This document shows, piece by piece, positions 1 to 10,680 of a DNA stretch of 64,000 nucleotides; the stretch's first letter is position 1, and each line of letters starts with the position of its first letter. Made by a program: the position numbers and the translations under genes. The notes under the pieces were generated by a model. It saw nothing but the letters and a program-made list of their open reading frames with translations. It was not told where the DNA came from and did not search any database. Origin of the DNA: Symbiodinium natans (taxonomy: Eukaryota; Sar; Dinophyceae; Suessiales; Symbiodiniaceae); the NCBI GenBank assembly GCA_905221605.1, contig CAJNDS010000520.1:55965-119964 (forward strand). The letters are read 5' to 3'.

Positions 1-708
1 GACCCTTTGAATAAGGGCCCTAAACCCTAAACCCTTAGTTTCGGAAACCGCCATTTTACTCACCTATGAGCCACAAGTTTGTGTCCCTTCTCTCCAGGCA
101 GCTCATCCCAGAGGAGGGAGCTGAGCTCCACCGCCTCCAAGAGCTGGTCCTCGTCTTTTTTTGGGGGGGGGGGATTAGGGTTTTTAGGGCTTAGGGATGT
201 TTTCGGGTTTTTTTTTTGCCACCCGCCTAGCTGACACTCAGGCCACATGGGTTTAGGGTTTAGGGTTCGGGGTTCAGTGTTTAGGTCTTAGAGTTTAAGA
301 TTTTGTCGGACTGCTTGAAACGTCGTGCAGACAAGGAATCACGGACTCGCGGAACCTTCTCCTTGAATCTACTGCACGAGTGTCCCGCAACCCTAGAGGC
401 CTCTGATGGCCGGGAAGAAACCCTTCAAAAGTCCAACAACAAGCCTCTACAACTCTACGAGCCTGTCTGCGTAACTCTATCATGTACACCTATGTACACC
501 TTTGCTCATGCCATGAAGCATTTAAGGAGCATTCTGCCACTACATAGCGGGAACATGCAAATTCTTCGGGTTTTCGAGGGATCCAAAGCTCGTAAACCCC
601 CCTCCCCTCCCGGGGCCCCTCTCCCCAACCCCGCTCGGAGGCGCCAAGAGTCAAAAGGCCCTAAACCTACCCTAAAACCCCAAGCCCCTAAAGCCCCCCC
701 CCCCCGTG
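1..708. other. Telomere-like debris, no gene recognised
   Basis: Short, degenerate CCCTAAA and TTTAGGG runs occur at about 18-35, 250-300 and 655-695, with G- and C-homopolymers (165-174 and 693-705). Open frames across 303-720 are short, overlap on both strands and contain telomere-like sequence, so I do not call a gene. The poly-C run ending near 705 abuts the inverted repeat that begins at 709. Confidence 0.5.
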
Positions 709-960
709 GGTGGCTTAAATAGGGTCTATTTGGAAGCTGGGACTCGGGTTTTCTTATAGCCATACACGTTTCCACGAGGGTACGCTGCTGTCACGTCAGT
801 CGTACTATGGTGGCCTCAGGAACAAGAACCAGGTAGTTCCTCTTTTCTCTTCTCTTTTTCTCCTCAACCCTAAAGTCGAAGGCTCTCGTGAACAGGAGAA
901 GAGAAGGGATAGAAGGAGGGAGAGATAAGAGGAACACAATTTTCATGGGAAGAGCCAAGA
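709..960 (+). repeat. Left terminal inverted repeat of element A
   Basis: It starts at GGTGGCTTAAATAGGG and pairs with 6141-6391 read on the other strand. It includes a local hairpin between about 838 and 935, where a pyrimidine-rich arm (CTCTTTTCTCTTCTC) faces a purine-rich arm. The same sequence opens element B at 12431. Confidence 0.75.
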
Positions 961-3430
961 AAAGAATAGAAGAGAGATGAATAAAGGAGAGGGAGAGACA
1001 AAACAAGGCGCAAAGAAGATGGTACTCTTCTTTATCTATCCTCTCTCCCTTATCTCTCCGTTCCCTCTGTCTTTTCGAAATGAGAAAAACAAAAAGAAAG
1101 ATGAAAAGAAGAAGGGTTACAGTAGGAAAAGAGCCGAAGAGATAGGCCGAAAAGAGGGGTATGGTGAAGTACGGCAAAGGTCCACGCACAAGGAGTCACC
1201 TTCTGCTTACCCTTCCACTGCTTGATTTTACAAGCTCCTTTCTTGTGTTTTATCAGTTAAAATTAAAAGGAAACAGAAGGAGAGAAGGGAAAGGGAAGTG
1301 AGAGAGGAGAGACAACAAGGAGGCCATTTTAATTTCCTGTGAGTTATCAAAAGGAATGCAATATTATGGGAAGAGCAATGGAAAAAAAGAGTGGAAGAGA
1401 AATTAAGACAGGAGTGGGAGGTGCAAAAATAAGGCAAAGAGAAGATGGTGCCGTTTTCATCTCACCTCTCGTTCTTATCTTCCTCTTCTCTGGTTCTTTT
1501 CCCTGTGAAATAAAAAACAAAAGGAAGGACAATGAACATATAAAGGAACCCGTTTTCGTTTTCCGTTTGGGCACAAGGGAAAAAAAACAGAGGCGATAGG
1601 GCGAGAGGAGGGGTTTGCTGAAGCATGGGGAGGGTGTACGGGCAAGGGGCCAACTCCGCCCACTTCCCCCATCCATTGAAAGAGGAAAAGGAACAGGGCC
1701 TCCATTCCCCTCTTATTCTTCCCTTCTTGCGTTTTTGTCGTTTAGAAGGGAACAGGAGAAGAGGAGGGAGAGAGAAGGAGAGAGGAGACATAAAAAGGGT
1801 TGCATTTTTAATGGGAAGAGCAAAGAAAAGACCAGAAGAGAGATGATGGGAGAAGAGGGGGAGACAAAACAAGGCGCACAGAAAATGGGCAGATAAGAAG
1901 AGAGGAAAGGGAATGACCAAGTACAATGAGAGTTCTTCAATTTCCCTCCCTATCTCTTATGTTACTTTTCCTTCTTGTGGGGTGTCCCTTTTTCTCTTGA
2001 AGATGCAGAAAACGATTGAAAAGGACACCCGTTCCATCGCCCATGTGTAGGGAAAAAGAGAGAGAATCATGAGCATCAGCTGGGCTTGCTGCCAATCCAA
2101 CATGGGCGTCCCTTTTAATCGCATTCTGTGTCCTTTTTTCTCGCTTGAAGATGCAGAAAACGATCCAAAAGCACATCTGTTGGAGGAAGAGAGAAGGAGA
2201 GAGGAGAGATACCAAGGATTGCATATTTAATGGGAAGAGCAAGGAAGAGAATAGAAGACAGATGAATAGAGAAGATGGCGCTCTTCTTTATCTATTCTCT
2301 CTCCCTTGTTTCTCCCTTCCCTCTTTCTTTTCGAAATGAGAAAAGCAAAAAGGAAGAACTATGAGAAGGAGAAGAGTAAGGAAAGGAACAGAAGAGATAG
2401 GCCGAGAGGATGAATATGATGGAGTATTATGGAAAGGCTCACGCGCAAGGAGTCGCCCTCTGCTTACCTTTTCACTGCTTTATCATATGAGTTCCTTTCT
2501 TGTGTTTTATCAGTTAAAAGGAAGCGGAAGAAGAGAAGGGAAAGGGAAGTGAGAGAGGAAAAGGATGCTATGTTTCCCGAAGCGTGCTGCAAGGAATAGA
2601 AGAGACAGGAAGCAAGGAGACGGATCACAAAATAAGGCGCAAAGCTGTACATATCATCTCTCCCTTGTCTCTCCCTATTCCCTTTCGAACTAGAAAAAAC
2701 CATTCTTGCTTTTCACAGATAGGTTCCCTCTCTCCTCTTCAGGAAATCCCCTTTCCCTTATGTTGCTTGTTGAAGCGAATAAGAAAAATAGCAGATAAGA
2801 AGAGAGGAAAGGGTCAATTTCCCTCCCTATCTCTTATGTTGCTTTTCCTTCTTGTGGGGTGTCCCTGTTTCTCTTGAAGATGCAGAAAACGATTGAAAAG
2901 GACACCCGTTCCATCGCCCATGTGTAGGGAAAGAGAGAGAATCATGAGCATCAGCTGGGCTTGCTGCCAATCCAACATGGGCGTCCCTTTTAATCGCAGT
3001 CTGTGTCCTTTTTTCTCGCTTGAAGATGCAGAAAACGATCCAAAAGCACATCTGTTGGAGGAGAGAGAGGAGAGATACCAAGGATTGCATATTTAATGGG
3101 AAGAGCAAGGAAGAGAATAGAAGACAGATGAATAGAGAAGAGGGAGAGACAAAACAAGGCGCAGAGAAGATGGCACTCTTCTTTATCTATTCTCTCTCCC
3201 TTGTTTCTCCCTTCCCTCTTTCTTTTCGAAATGAGAAAACAAAAAGGAAGAACTATGAGAAGGAGAAGAGTAAGGAAAGGAACAGAAGAGATAGGCCGAG
3301 AGGATGAATATGATGGAGTATTATGGAAAGGCTCCCGCGCAAGGAGTCACCCTCTGCTTACCTTTCCACTGCTTTATCATATGAGTTCCTTTCTTGTGTT
3401 TTATCAGTTAAAAGGAAGCAGAAGAGAAGG
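960..3430. repeat. Purine/pyrimidine tract, ~430-bp degenerate tandem repeat
   Basis: The motif ATGGGAAGAGC recurs near 944, 1367, 1810, 2229 and 3096, about 420-445 bp apart with one double step. Each unit has a GA-rich half followed by a CT-rich half, giving long strand-asymmetric patches and imperfect hairpins. A larger period of about 876 bp is visible: the block starting CCCTATCTCTTATGTT occurs at about 1948 and 2824. All protein frames here are rich in K/R/E on one strand and L/S/F on the other, as expected from composition, so no gene is called. The same tract is repeated at 12680-15140. Confidence 0.7.
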
Positions 3431-5735
3431 GAAAAGCAAAAAATGAGCCCAACATTTTAGGACCAGGGCTTGCGATCTGACTCTTTGGAGCAAAAATCGA
3501 TTCCAAAATCTTAGGGGCCAGGGCTTGCGATGTTACTCTTTGGAGCAAGAAATGAGCCCAAAATCTTAAAGACCGGGGCTTGCGATTTCACCTTTTGGAG
3601 CAAATACTGGGCCCAAAATCTTAGGGACCAGTGCTTGCAATTTGACTCCGTGGAGCACAAATCGACCCCGAAATCTTAGGGACCAGGGCTTGCGATTTGA
3701 CTCTGTGGAGCACAAATCGACCCCGAAAACTTAGGGACCAGGGCTTGCGATTTGACTCTTTGGAGCAAAAATCGACCCCAAAATCTAAGGGACCAGGGCT
3801 TGCGATTTTACTCTTTGGCGCAAAAACTGGGCCCCAAATCTTAGGGACCAGGGCTTGCGATGTCACTCTTTGGAGCAAAATTGACCCCAAAGTCTTAGGG
3901 ACCAGGGCTTGCGATTTGACTCTTTGGAGCAAAAACTGGGCCCAAAATCTTAGGGAGCAGGGTTTGCGATTTGACTCTTTGGAGCAAAAACTGGGCCCCA
4001 AATCTTAGGGACCAGGGCTTGCGGTTTGACTCTTTGGAGCAAAAATTGAACCCAAAATCTTAGGGACCAGGGTTTGCGATTTGACTCTTTGAACCAAAAA
4101 CTGGGCCCAAAATCTTAGGGACAAGGGCTTGCGATGTCACTCTTTGGAGCAAAAAATGAACCCAAAATCTTAGGGACCAGGGCTTGCGATTTGACTCTTT
4201 GGAGCAAAAACTGGGCCCCAAATCTTGGGGACCAGGGCTTGCGATTTGACTCTTTGGAGCAAAAATCGAACCCAAAATCTTAGGGGCCAGGGCTTGCGAT
4301 TTGACTCTTCGGAGCAAAAACTGGGCCCAAGATCTTAGGGACCAGGGCTTGCGATGTCACTCTTTGGAGCAACAATGAATGCAAAATCTTAGGGACCAGG
4401 GCCTGCGATTTGACTCTTTGGAGCAAAAATTGAGCCCAAAATCTTAGGGACCAGGGCTTGCGATTTGACTCTTTGGAGCAAAAACTGGGCCCAAAATCTT
4501 AAGGACCAGGGCTTGCGATGTCACTCTTTGGAGCAAAAAATGAACCCAAAATCTTAGGGACCAGGACTTGCGATGTCACTCTTTGGAGCAAAAACTGGGC
4601 CCCAAATCTTAGGGACCAGGGCTTGCGATGTCACTCTTTGGAGCAAAAAACGAACCCAAAATCTTAAGGACCAGGGCTTGCGATGTCACTCTTTGGAGCA
4701 AAAATTGAACCCAAAATCTTAGGGACCAGGACTTGCGATGTCACTCTTTGGAGCAAAAACTGGGCCCCAAATCTTAGGGACCAGGGCTTGCGATGTTACT
4801 CTTTGGGGCAAGAAATGAGCCCAAAATCTTAGGGACCAGGGCTTGCGATGTTACTCTTTGGGGCAAGAAATGAGCTCAAAATCTTAGGGACCAGGGCTTG
4901 CGATGTCACTCTTTGGAGCAAAAATTGAACCCAAAATCTTAGGGACCAGGACTTGCGATGTCACTCTTTGGAGCAAAAACTGGGCCCCCAATCTTAGGGA
5001 CCAGAGCTTGTGATGTCACTCTTTGGAGCAAAAATTGAACCCAAAATCTTAGGGACCAGGGCTTGCGATTTGACTCTTCGGAGCAAAAACTGGGCCCCAA
5101 ATCTTAGGGACCAGGGCTTGCGATGTTACTCTTTGGAGCAAAGATTGAACCCAAAATCTTAGGGACCAGGGCTTGCGATTGGACCCTTTGGAGCAAAAAC
5201 TGGGCCCAAAATCTTAGGGACCAGGGCTTGCGATTTGACTCTTTGGAGCAACTGGGCCCAAGATCTTAGGGACCAGGGCTTGCGATGTCACTCTTTTGGG
5301 CAACAAATGAGCCCAAAATCTTAGGGAGCAGGGCTTGCGATTTGACCCTTTGGAGCAAAAACTGTGCCCCAAATCTTAGGGACCAGGGCTTGCGGTTTGA
5401 CTCTGTGGAGCAAAAATTGAACCCGAAATCTTCGGGACCAGGGCTTGCGATTTGACTCTTCGGAGCAAGAAATGAGCCCAAAATCTTAAGGACCAGGGCT
5501 TGCTTTGGAGCAAAAAACTGGGTCCAAAATCTTAGGGACCAGGGCTTGCGATTTGACTCTTTGGAGCAAAAACTGAGCCCAAAATAATAGGGACCAGGGC
5601 TTGCGATGTTACTCTTTGGGGCAAGAAATGAGCCCAAAATCTTAGGGACCAGGGCTTGCGATGTTACTCTTTGGGGCAAGAAATGAGCTCAAAATCTTAG
5701 GGCTTGCGATGTCACTTTTTGGAGCAAAAACTGTG
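3430..5735. repeat. 55-bp satellite, copy A
   Basis: About 40 head-to-tail units of 55 bp. Each contains ACCAGGGCTTGCGATTTGAC, then CTCTTTGGAGCAAAA, then a variable GGGCCC or TGAACCC stretch. Unit length was checked by spacing (for example 3901 to 3956). Units vary at fixed positions (ATTTGAC versus ATGTCAC or ATGTTAC), which suggests subfamilies. No function is visible. Confidence 0.85.
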
Positions 5736-5940
5736 CCCTAGTATTGGGGGGAGGAGGGCTCGTGATTTAGTATTGGGAGGAGGCCCGGGCTCGTAAATTA
5801 GTATTGGGGGGAGGCCCGGCTCGGGATTTAGTATTGCGGGAGGCCCGGGCTCGTGATTTAGTATTGGGGGGAGGCCCGGGCTCGTGATTTAGTATTGGGG
5901 GGAGGCCCGGGCTCGTGGTTTAGTATTGGGGGGAGGAGGA
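5735..5940. repeat. 31-bp GC-rich satellite, copy A
   Basis: Six or so units of GTATTGGGGGGAGGCCCGGG followed by CTCGTGATTTA (31 bp). It follows directly on the 55-bp satellite. The G-runs followed by GGCCCGGGC give it local pairing potential. Confidence 0.8.
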
Positions 5941-5949
5941 TGCCCCAGC

Positions 5950-6040
5950 CCCCACCCCCCATTTGGAAATAAATGAATTAATTGAATTAATTGAAATAAT
6001 TGAATTAATTCAATTAATTCAATTAATTCATTTATTTCCA
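5950..6040. repeat. A/T palindrome built from 9-bp units, cut by gap
   Basis: Repeats of ATTAATTGA switch to TCAATTAAT, framed by TTTGGAAATAAATGA on the left and TCATTTATTTCCA on the right. The whole is a near-perfect palindrome. The assembly gap starts immediately after it. Confidence 0.75.
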
Positions 6041-6140
6041 NNNNNNNNNNNNNNNNNNNNNNNNNNNNNNNNNNNNNNNNNNNNNNNNNNNNNNNNNNNN
6101 NNNNNNNNNNNNNNNNNNNNNNNNNNNNNNNNNNNNNNNN
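6041..6140. other. Assembly gap of 100 N
   Basis: Exactly 100 N between an A/T palindrome and the right inverted repeat of element A. The round size suggests a gap of unknown length. By comparison with the second copy (17690-20640), several kb could be missing. Confidence 0.95.
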
Positions 6141-6391
6141 TTTTCTTGGCTCTTCCCATGAAAATCGTGTTCCTCTTATCTTTCCCTCCTTCTCTCCCTT
6201 CTCTTCTCCTCACGAGAGCCTTCGACTTTAGGATGAGGAGAAAAAGAGAAGAGAAAAGAGGAACTACCTGGTTCTTGTTCCTGAGGTCTCCATAGTACGG
6301 CTGACGTGACAGCAGCGTACCCTCGTGGGAACGTGTATGGCTATAAGAAAACCCGAGTCCCAGCTTCCAAATAGACCCTATTTAAGCCACC
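6141..6391 (-). repeat. Right terminal inverted repeat of element A
   Basis: Reverse complement of 709-960. In small differences (for example around GTGAGGAGAAGAG) it is closer to the left end of element B (12431 onward) than to its own left partner. That fits recent exchange between copies or a mis-joined assembly. Confidence 0.75.
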
Positions 6392-6530
6392 AAGGGGGGG
6401 GGGGGGGACCCAAAACCCACCATTAACCACAGAGCGGGGGGGGGGGGGGGGGGTGGCGCCTATGCTGGCCCATATAAGCCCTATGTCAACCCTATGTAAA
6501 CCCCGATATAAACCCTTGATATAAGCCCGG
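6392..6530. repeat. Right flank shared by both block copies
   Basis: Contains CCAAAACCCACCATTAACCAC, a poly-G run and GCGCCTATGCTGGCCCATAT. The same order (CCAAAACCCACCATGAACC, poly-G, GCGCCTATGCTGGCCCATAT) occurs at 21050-21140, so the duplication extends past the inverted repeat to about 6480. Confidence 0.6.
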
Positions 6531-6568
6531 GTTTAGGGTTTAGGGTTTAGGGTTTAGGGTTTAGGGTT
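6531..6568 (+). repeat. Interstitial TTTAGGG array (5 units)
   Basis: Five uninterrupted TTTAGGG units directly after the duplicated block. The miniature element at 6570-6670 follows, then an opposite-strand array at 6676. Confidence 0.9.
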
Positions 6569-6569
6569 C

Positions 6570-6670
6570 CAAGGCAGTTACATGGTCCACTAGTATGGTC
6601 CCTTACCTTCTTTCAAGGGGTATATACGGGGTTGCATAAGGGGTCCCCATGTAAGGGCCCATGCTACGGC
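6570..6670. mobile_element. Miniature palindromic element, family M4
   Basis: The left end has TTACATGGTCC and TATGGTCCCTTACC; the right end has GGGGTCCCCATGTAAGGGCC, with a central TATATACGGGG. Related copies lie at 8570-8703 and 10855-10985, with the same ATGGTC...GGGCCCAT frame and central TATA/TATAAA stretch. No protein is encoded. It looks like a MITE or an intron-carried element. Confidence 0.5.
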
Positions 6671-6675
6671 TATAG

Positions 6676-6770
6676 CCCTAAACCCTAAACCCTAAACCCT
6701 AAACCCTAGACCCTAGACCCTAAACCCTAAACCCTAAACCCTAGACCCTAAACCCTAAACCCTAAACCCT
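6676..6770 (-). repeat. Interstitial CCCTAAA array (~13 units)
   Basis: CCCTAAA with occasional CCCTAGA variants. It directly precedes the GC-rich island 6772-6858, which is followed by TTTAGGG-type sequence. This is the first clear CCCTAAA-island-TTTAGGG arrangement. Confidence 0.9.
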
Positions 6771-6771
6771 T

Positions 6772-6860
6772 AAGACAGGCGGGGACCCTGAAGACAAAGA
6801 AGCCCGCCGGAGCCTTCCTGTCGCTGATGGGCGACCACGAGCTTCTTGGCCCAGACTGCT
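6772..6860. other. Coding-like island between inverted telomere arrays
   Basis: About 88 bp of GC-rich sequence. One plus-strand frame reads RQAGTLKTKKPAGAFLSLMG and continues to a stop at the island edge. It is bounded by CCCTAAA on the left and TTAGGG/TTTAGGG-type repeat on the right. It could be an exon of a host gene, but strand and splice sites are not proven. Confidence 0.3.
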
Positions 6861-6969
6861 AGGGTGTTAGGGGGTTTTGGGGTTTTAGGGTTTAGGATTT
6901 TGGGGTTTAGCGGTTTAGGGTTTTGGGGTTTTAGGGTTTAGGGTTTTGGGGTTAGGGTTTGGGTTTTGG

Positions 6970-7920
6970 GATTGGACTTTTGGGTTCAGGGCTTAGGGAA
7001 GAAAAGGGGGATTAATCGCCTGGGTTGGGACAGGTACGGAGCCGTCTCCCAACACTTGGCGTCCATGCTGTTTTGGGGTCTTCGCCGTATAATTTTTGTT
7101 CTTTGCTTGATACACAATACTCCTTATACATACAAGAAAGTCGGTAGCTCACAGGGTTCACTCTTATGAATGGGCATATCTTGTAATGACTAGTACTGAA
7201 GGAAAAAGAGCAAAACACGACATTAAGGAAGGAAAGGTCATGTGCTCAGGATGTTATTGTAGAGGATATTCTATCACAGAGGCGAACAATGGATGGACAG
7301 TTTTTTTGTGTTTACTTCTTGGCATTGGTATTATGTTCCTGAAGACGAACTGACTTCCAAGCTCGTGGATCATTCCTTATGAATGGGGCTCCTGTGGTTA
7401 ATCTCATAAGACTGTTGAAAAAGCTGTTTGTTTCTTGGTGCTCCGTTAAGAAGACCTTTTGGGATTGACAACTTCACTGTTCCCGTACCTAACTGAGTCG
7501 CTTACCTCACCGAGAGGGGGAATAGAGGAGAGATTGGAAAGGACACAGTAAAACCCACACTTGTATCGCTCGTGCATCCACAATGTCAGTCAGTTAGCAC
7601 TATTGTGTTCGAGCTCTTTCAACGTGACGAATTTAGGAAATCCATGAGCGTACATCGGCTAACAAAGGTCATTATGCTGTTTTGCTGGTTTTGTTCGTCT
7701 TCCACTTTCTGGCCGCTGTTGATGTTCTTCCTATCTTACGGGAGAAATCAGCAGACCTGGGAATCACTTAGGATATCACATGAATCTTCATGTACCCTCC
7801 TCTCTCAGGAACAGGTTGCTTATAATGAAGAGGCTGAGAAAATCATTTGTCCTAGATACATACTCACCAGCTGCTGGGAGTAAGAGCGTAGGCTGAATTA
7901 GACCTTAAACCTGAAACCCT
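6970..7920. other. Unassigned stretch, no gene recognised
   Basis: A plus-strand open frame at 7572-7883 (103 codons, ending in a stop) has no family signature I recognise, and competing short frames exist on the other strand. No repeat array is present. I see nothing firm here. Confidence 0.3.
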
Positions 7921-7929
7921 AATTTCACA

Positions 7930-8010
7930 CCCTAAACCCAAAACCCTAAACCCTAAACCCTAAACCCTAAACCCTAAACCCTAAACCCTAAACCCTAAAC
8001 CCTAAACACT
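7930..8010 (-). repeat. Interstitial CCCTAAA array (~11 units)
   Basis: Nearly perfect CCCTAAA units. Followed by island 8012-8105 and then a TTTAGGG array (8101-8148), so the island is enclosed by inverted telomere-like repeats. Confidence 0.9.
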
Positions 8011-8011
8011 A

Positions 8012-8105
8012 AGTTCAAGTTGCGGGGACTCGGCATGCTGGCAGGCTTCGCATCGCGCAAGAGGAGCTGCAGAGGCTGTGGAGGATGCGAAGCAATCTTC
8101 TGGGA
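8012..8105. other. Coding-like island between inverted telomere arrays
   Basis: All three plus-strand frames are open over the ~95 bp. One reads RIAQEELQRLWRMRSNLLGT, which looks like a helical protein segment. It is flanked by CCCTAAA before and TTTAGGG after. Candidate exon, strand not proven. Confidence 0.3.
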
Positions 8106-8569
8106 ACTTAGGGTTTAGGTTTTAGGGTTTAGGGTTTAGGGTTTAGGGAAGAGCTCAAAGCCGTACAAGGTTGATGAGGTTAGGGTTTGGGTTTTTCTTG
8201 GCGGTTTGGGGTTCCAGGACCTGTGGGGTTTAGGGTGAGGCTTTGAGGACTTGAGCTCCCGAAAATGATTTCCTTGAAAGGGTTTTGGGGTTCAGGGCCA
8301 TGTTCAGGGCATTGCAGGGGGGCCCGCTTTATATAGTAACTGTAGTTAAGGGACTTCTGGAACCCAATTTAAGGTCCTTGTAACTCTAGTTGTACCGGGG
8401 GCCCCCCCCCCCTCCTTGTAGCAGCCAGCAACTCCAAAGTTTGGGTTTTAGCAGGTTTTCGAGCTGGGGTTTCGGCATGAGCATGGCATTGCAGGAGGGG
8501 TCTTGAAGTCCAAAAGGACTGAAGACCCTAAACTCCCTAAACCCTTAAACCCTAAACCCTAATCCCGGG

Positions 8570-8703
8570 TTGTTTCATGTTTCATGGGCCCTGAATATGG
8601 TCCCTGACCCTCTTTAAAGGATTCTGACGTATGGGCCTTTGGGTTGATAGGGGTATAAACGGGGTCCCCTTTTAAAGGGGGCCATACTGAGGGCCCATGC
8701 AAC
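8570..8703. mobile_element. Miniature palindromic element, family M4
   Basis: Begins around CATGGGCCCTGAATATGGTC and ends GGCCATACTGAGGGCCCATG, an inverted repeat with an AT-containing centre (GGGGTATAAACGGGG). Related to 6570-6670 and 10855-10985. Confidence 0.5.
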
Positions 8704-8759
8704 AACCTTAAACCCTAAACCTTACACCCTAAACCCTCAACCCTGAACCCTAAACCTTG

Positions 8760-8862
8760 GCTGTCCTAAGAAGACCCCCAAACGTAAAGCCGGCAAGGAC
8801 CAGTCCTCTGAACCGCTACTTCATACCGATCTCCAAGCTGCCTCCGCTAGGCTGCTGCTGTT
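8760..8862. other. Coding-like island between inverted telomere arrays
   Basis: Preceded by degenerate CCCTAAA (8704-8757) and followed by TTAGGGTTCAGGGTTTAGGG (from 8861). One plus-strand frame reads PKKTPKRKAGKDQSSEPLLH and stays open to the array. Candidate exon only. Confidence 0.3.
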
Positions 8863-8965
8863 AGGGTTCAGGGTTTAGGGTTTAGGGTTTGGGTTTAGGG
8901 TTTTGGGTTTGGGGTTTAGGGTTTTGGGTTTTGGGTTTGGGGTTTAGGGTTTAGGGTTTAGGTGT
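8861..8965 (+). repeat. Degenerate TTTAGGG array
   Basis: TTTAGGG units mixed with TTTGGG and TTTTGGG variants, directly after the island 8760-8862. Confidence 0.8.
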
Positions 8966-9352
8966 CAAGGGGAAACCCGGGTTCCCAGTGTCATGGTTCT
9001 GCGGGTATGTGGGGTTTAGGGTTCTGAGGATTCTGGGGTTTAGGGGTTAGGGTTTGGGAGTTCAGGAGGTTTAGTATAAGTCTGCGGGCTTTCGTTGGGT
9101 GGGTCTTGCTATATGATCACTTCTCTGAGGAATAGCCCCTCTCGGGTTACTATTACATTACGGCCCCTCATATTTAGGGCGCCCCCAAAAGGGACCATCA
9201 TGCTGAGAAATGACCATATTCCCTTTAAGGGACAGTACTTGAATCCTTGGGTCCAGTTCTCTTTTCTAAGGGGATACAGGCTACCCTGGGTATATTCTGA
9301 ACACGGGAAATGCACCCAGCACTTAAGTTCAATTTCAGGCATGCTTCGTCTA

Positions 9353-9473
9353 AGCCCTAAACCCTAGACCCTCATCCCTTAAAACCCATGAACCCTAAAC
9401 CTCAAACCCCAAGCCCTAAACCCTAAACCCTAAACCCCAAACCCTAAACCCCAAACCCTAAACCCTAAACCCC
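9353..9473 (-). repeat. Degenerate CCCTAAA array
   Basis: CCCTAAA with CCCCAAA variants. It is followed by a GC-rich island (9475-9570) and then by G-rich and TTTAGGG-like sequence, again an inverted arrangement. Confidence 0.85.
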
Positions 9474-9960
9474 TGGGGCATGTGAAACGCCCAAGGCGCC
9501 GACCCACGGCTGGCCATCCCAAACCAAGCGCCTCGGTGCTGCCCCAAAAACAGCCAAGGGCTCAGACACCTTTTTTGTTTCTTTGTTTGTTTACGGGGGG
9601 GGGGGTGGGGGATGGGTTTTGGGCTTTGGGTTTAGGGTTTTTCTTGTTTAGGGTTTAATTAGGGTTTAATTAGGGTTTAGGATTTCTTTGTTCTTTTTTT
9701 GGGAGGGGGCCGGGGGGTTCTGGGGATTCTAGCATTCTCGGGTTATAGGGTAATAGGGAGCCAGGGTCATGGGGTATGGGGTTAGGGTTTGGGCATACAG
9801 GGGTTTGGGGTCTTGGGGGGATGTGCGGCCGGGGGGGGGGGGGGGGGTTTTGCAGTTGCTTTAGTTTTTTGGGGGGGCTCTAGGAGTGACGGGGTTTTGG
9901 GTTTGGGGTCTCGGCGCGGCTGTGCGGGGTTTGTGTTTTAGTGTTTCAGGTAACAGTCTT

Positions 9961-10042
9961 CAACCCTAAGCCCTAAGCCCTAAACCCTAGACCCTAAACC
10001 CTAAACCCTAAACCCTAAACCCTAAACCCTAAACCCTAAACC
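9961..10042 (-). repeat. Interstitial CCCTAAA array
   Basis: About 11 units with a few CCCTAAG/CCCTAGA variants. Island 10044-10168 follows, and TTTAGGG units start at 10169. Confidence 0.9.
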
Positions 10043-10502
10043 TTCCCAGTGCGTGCATTGAGGTGGAACTTCCAGAGCTGGCAGGCGAGTGTGGCAGAGC
10101 GCTCTGGTTCTGGGTCGCTGCTGGATTGGGTTTTGCAGGGTCTTTTCCCTAAGGCTCCAAGCTGCCATTAGGGTTTAGGGTTTAGGGTTTAGGGGCCAGC
10201 AACCATATAAGGGGTTTCCGATAAGAGGGGTACCCTTTTAGGGGGTTCCTACAATAAGGAGTATCGTATTTGGGGGTACATTAGGGGTATGCCTCTTTTG
10301 GGAAATGCCCAAATCGCGCAAAGTAGGTGTTATTTATAGACTTCAGACCCCAATCTGGGCATTATTTTGTATAGTTGGAGCTCGAGGGTTTGAGTTTTGA
10401 ATTCGTGGTCTTGTGGGGTTTTGTGGGGTGTTGTAGGTTTGTTTGCGGGGTTTTGTAGGGTCTTGTGGGCTTGCAATGCCACCATTCTGGGTTTCTTTGC
10501 CG

Positions 10503-10680
10503 TAAACCCTAAACCATAAACCCTAAACCCTAAACCCTAAACCCTAAACCGCTTCTCGACAGAATCGGCCTCCGACGGATATTGTGCAATTCCGTACTGG
10601 CTGTTAGTAGGGAATTTTGGAAATAGGTTCCCAGGGTTTCGGGTTTAGGGTTTAGGGTTTTGGGTTTAGGGTTTAGGCTG
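10503..10680. repeat. CCCTAAA array, ~85-bp island, TTTAGGG array
   Basis: CCCTAAA units at 10503-10549, an island at 10550-10635, and TTTAGGG units at 10637-10678. This is the sixth instance of the inverted arrangement in 4 kb. Confidence 0.75.

Larger units (their letters stand above)
709..6391. mobile_element. Large composite element A with ~250-bp terminal inverted repeats
   Basis: The left end starts GGTGGCTTAAATAGGG at 709 and the right end finishes with its reverse complement at 6391. The two ends match for about 250 bp with few mismatches, up to the gap at 6140. Between them lie, in order, a purine/pyrimidine tract with a ~430 bp period, a 55-bp satellite, a 31-bp satellite, and an A/T palindrome running into the gap. 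The outer flanks are poly-C (left) and poly-G (right), so the homopolymers may belong to the repeat. I see no transposase or other protein gene inside; the short open frames are by-products of biased composition. It could be a non-autonomous DNA transposon, or a duplicated block with inverted ends. True length is unknown because of the gap. Confidence 0.6.

Noticed and set aside
791-3446. Lys/Arg/Glu-rich or Leu/Ser/Phe-rich open frames
   Set aside because: Composition artefacts of purine/pyrimidine tracts, repeated identically in block B without any domain.
3621-5679. Open frames with VTSQALVPKILGSF-type repeats
   Set aside because: Translations of the 55-bp satellite, in frame only by chance over several units.
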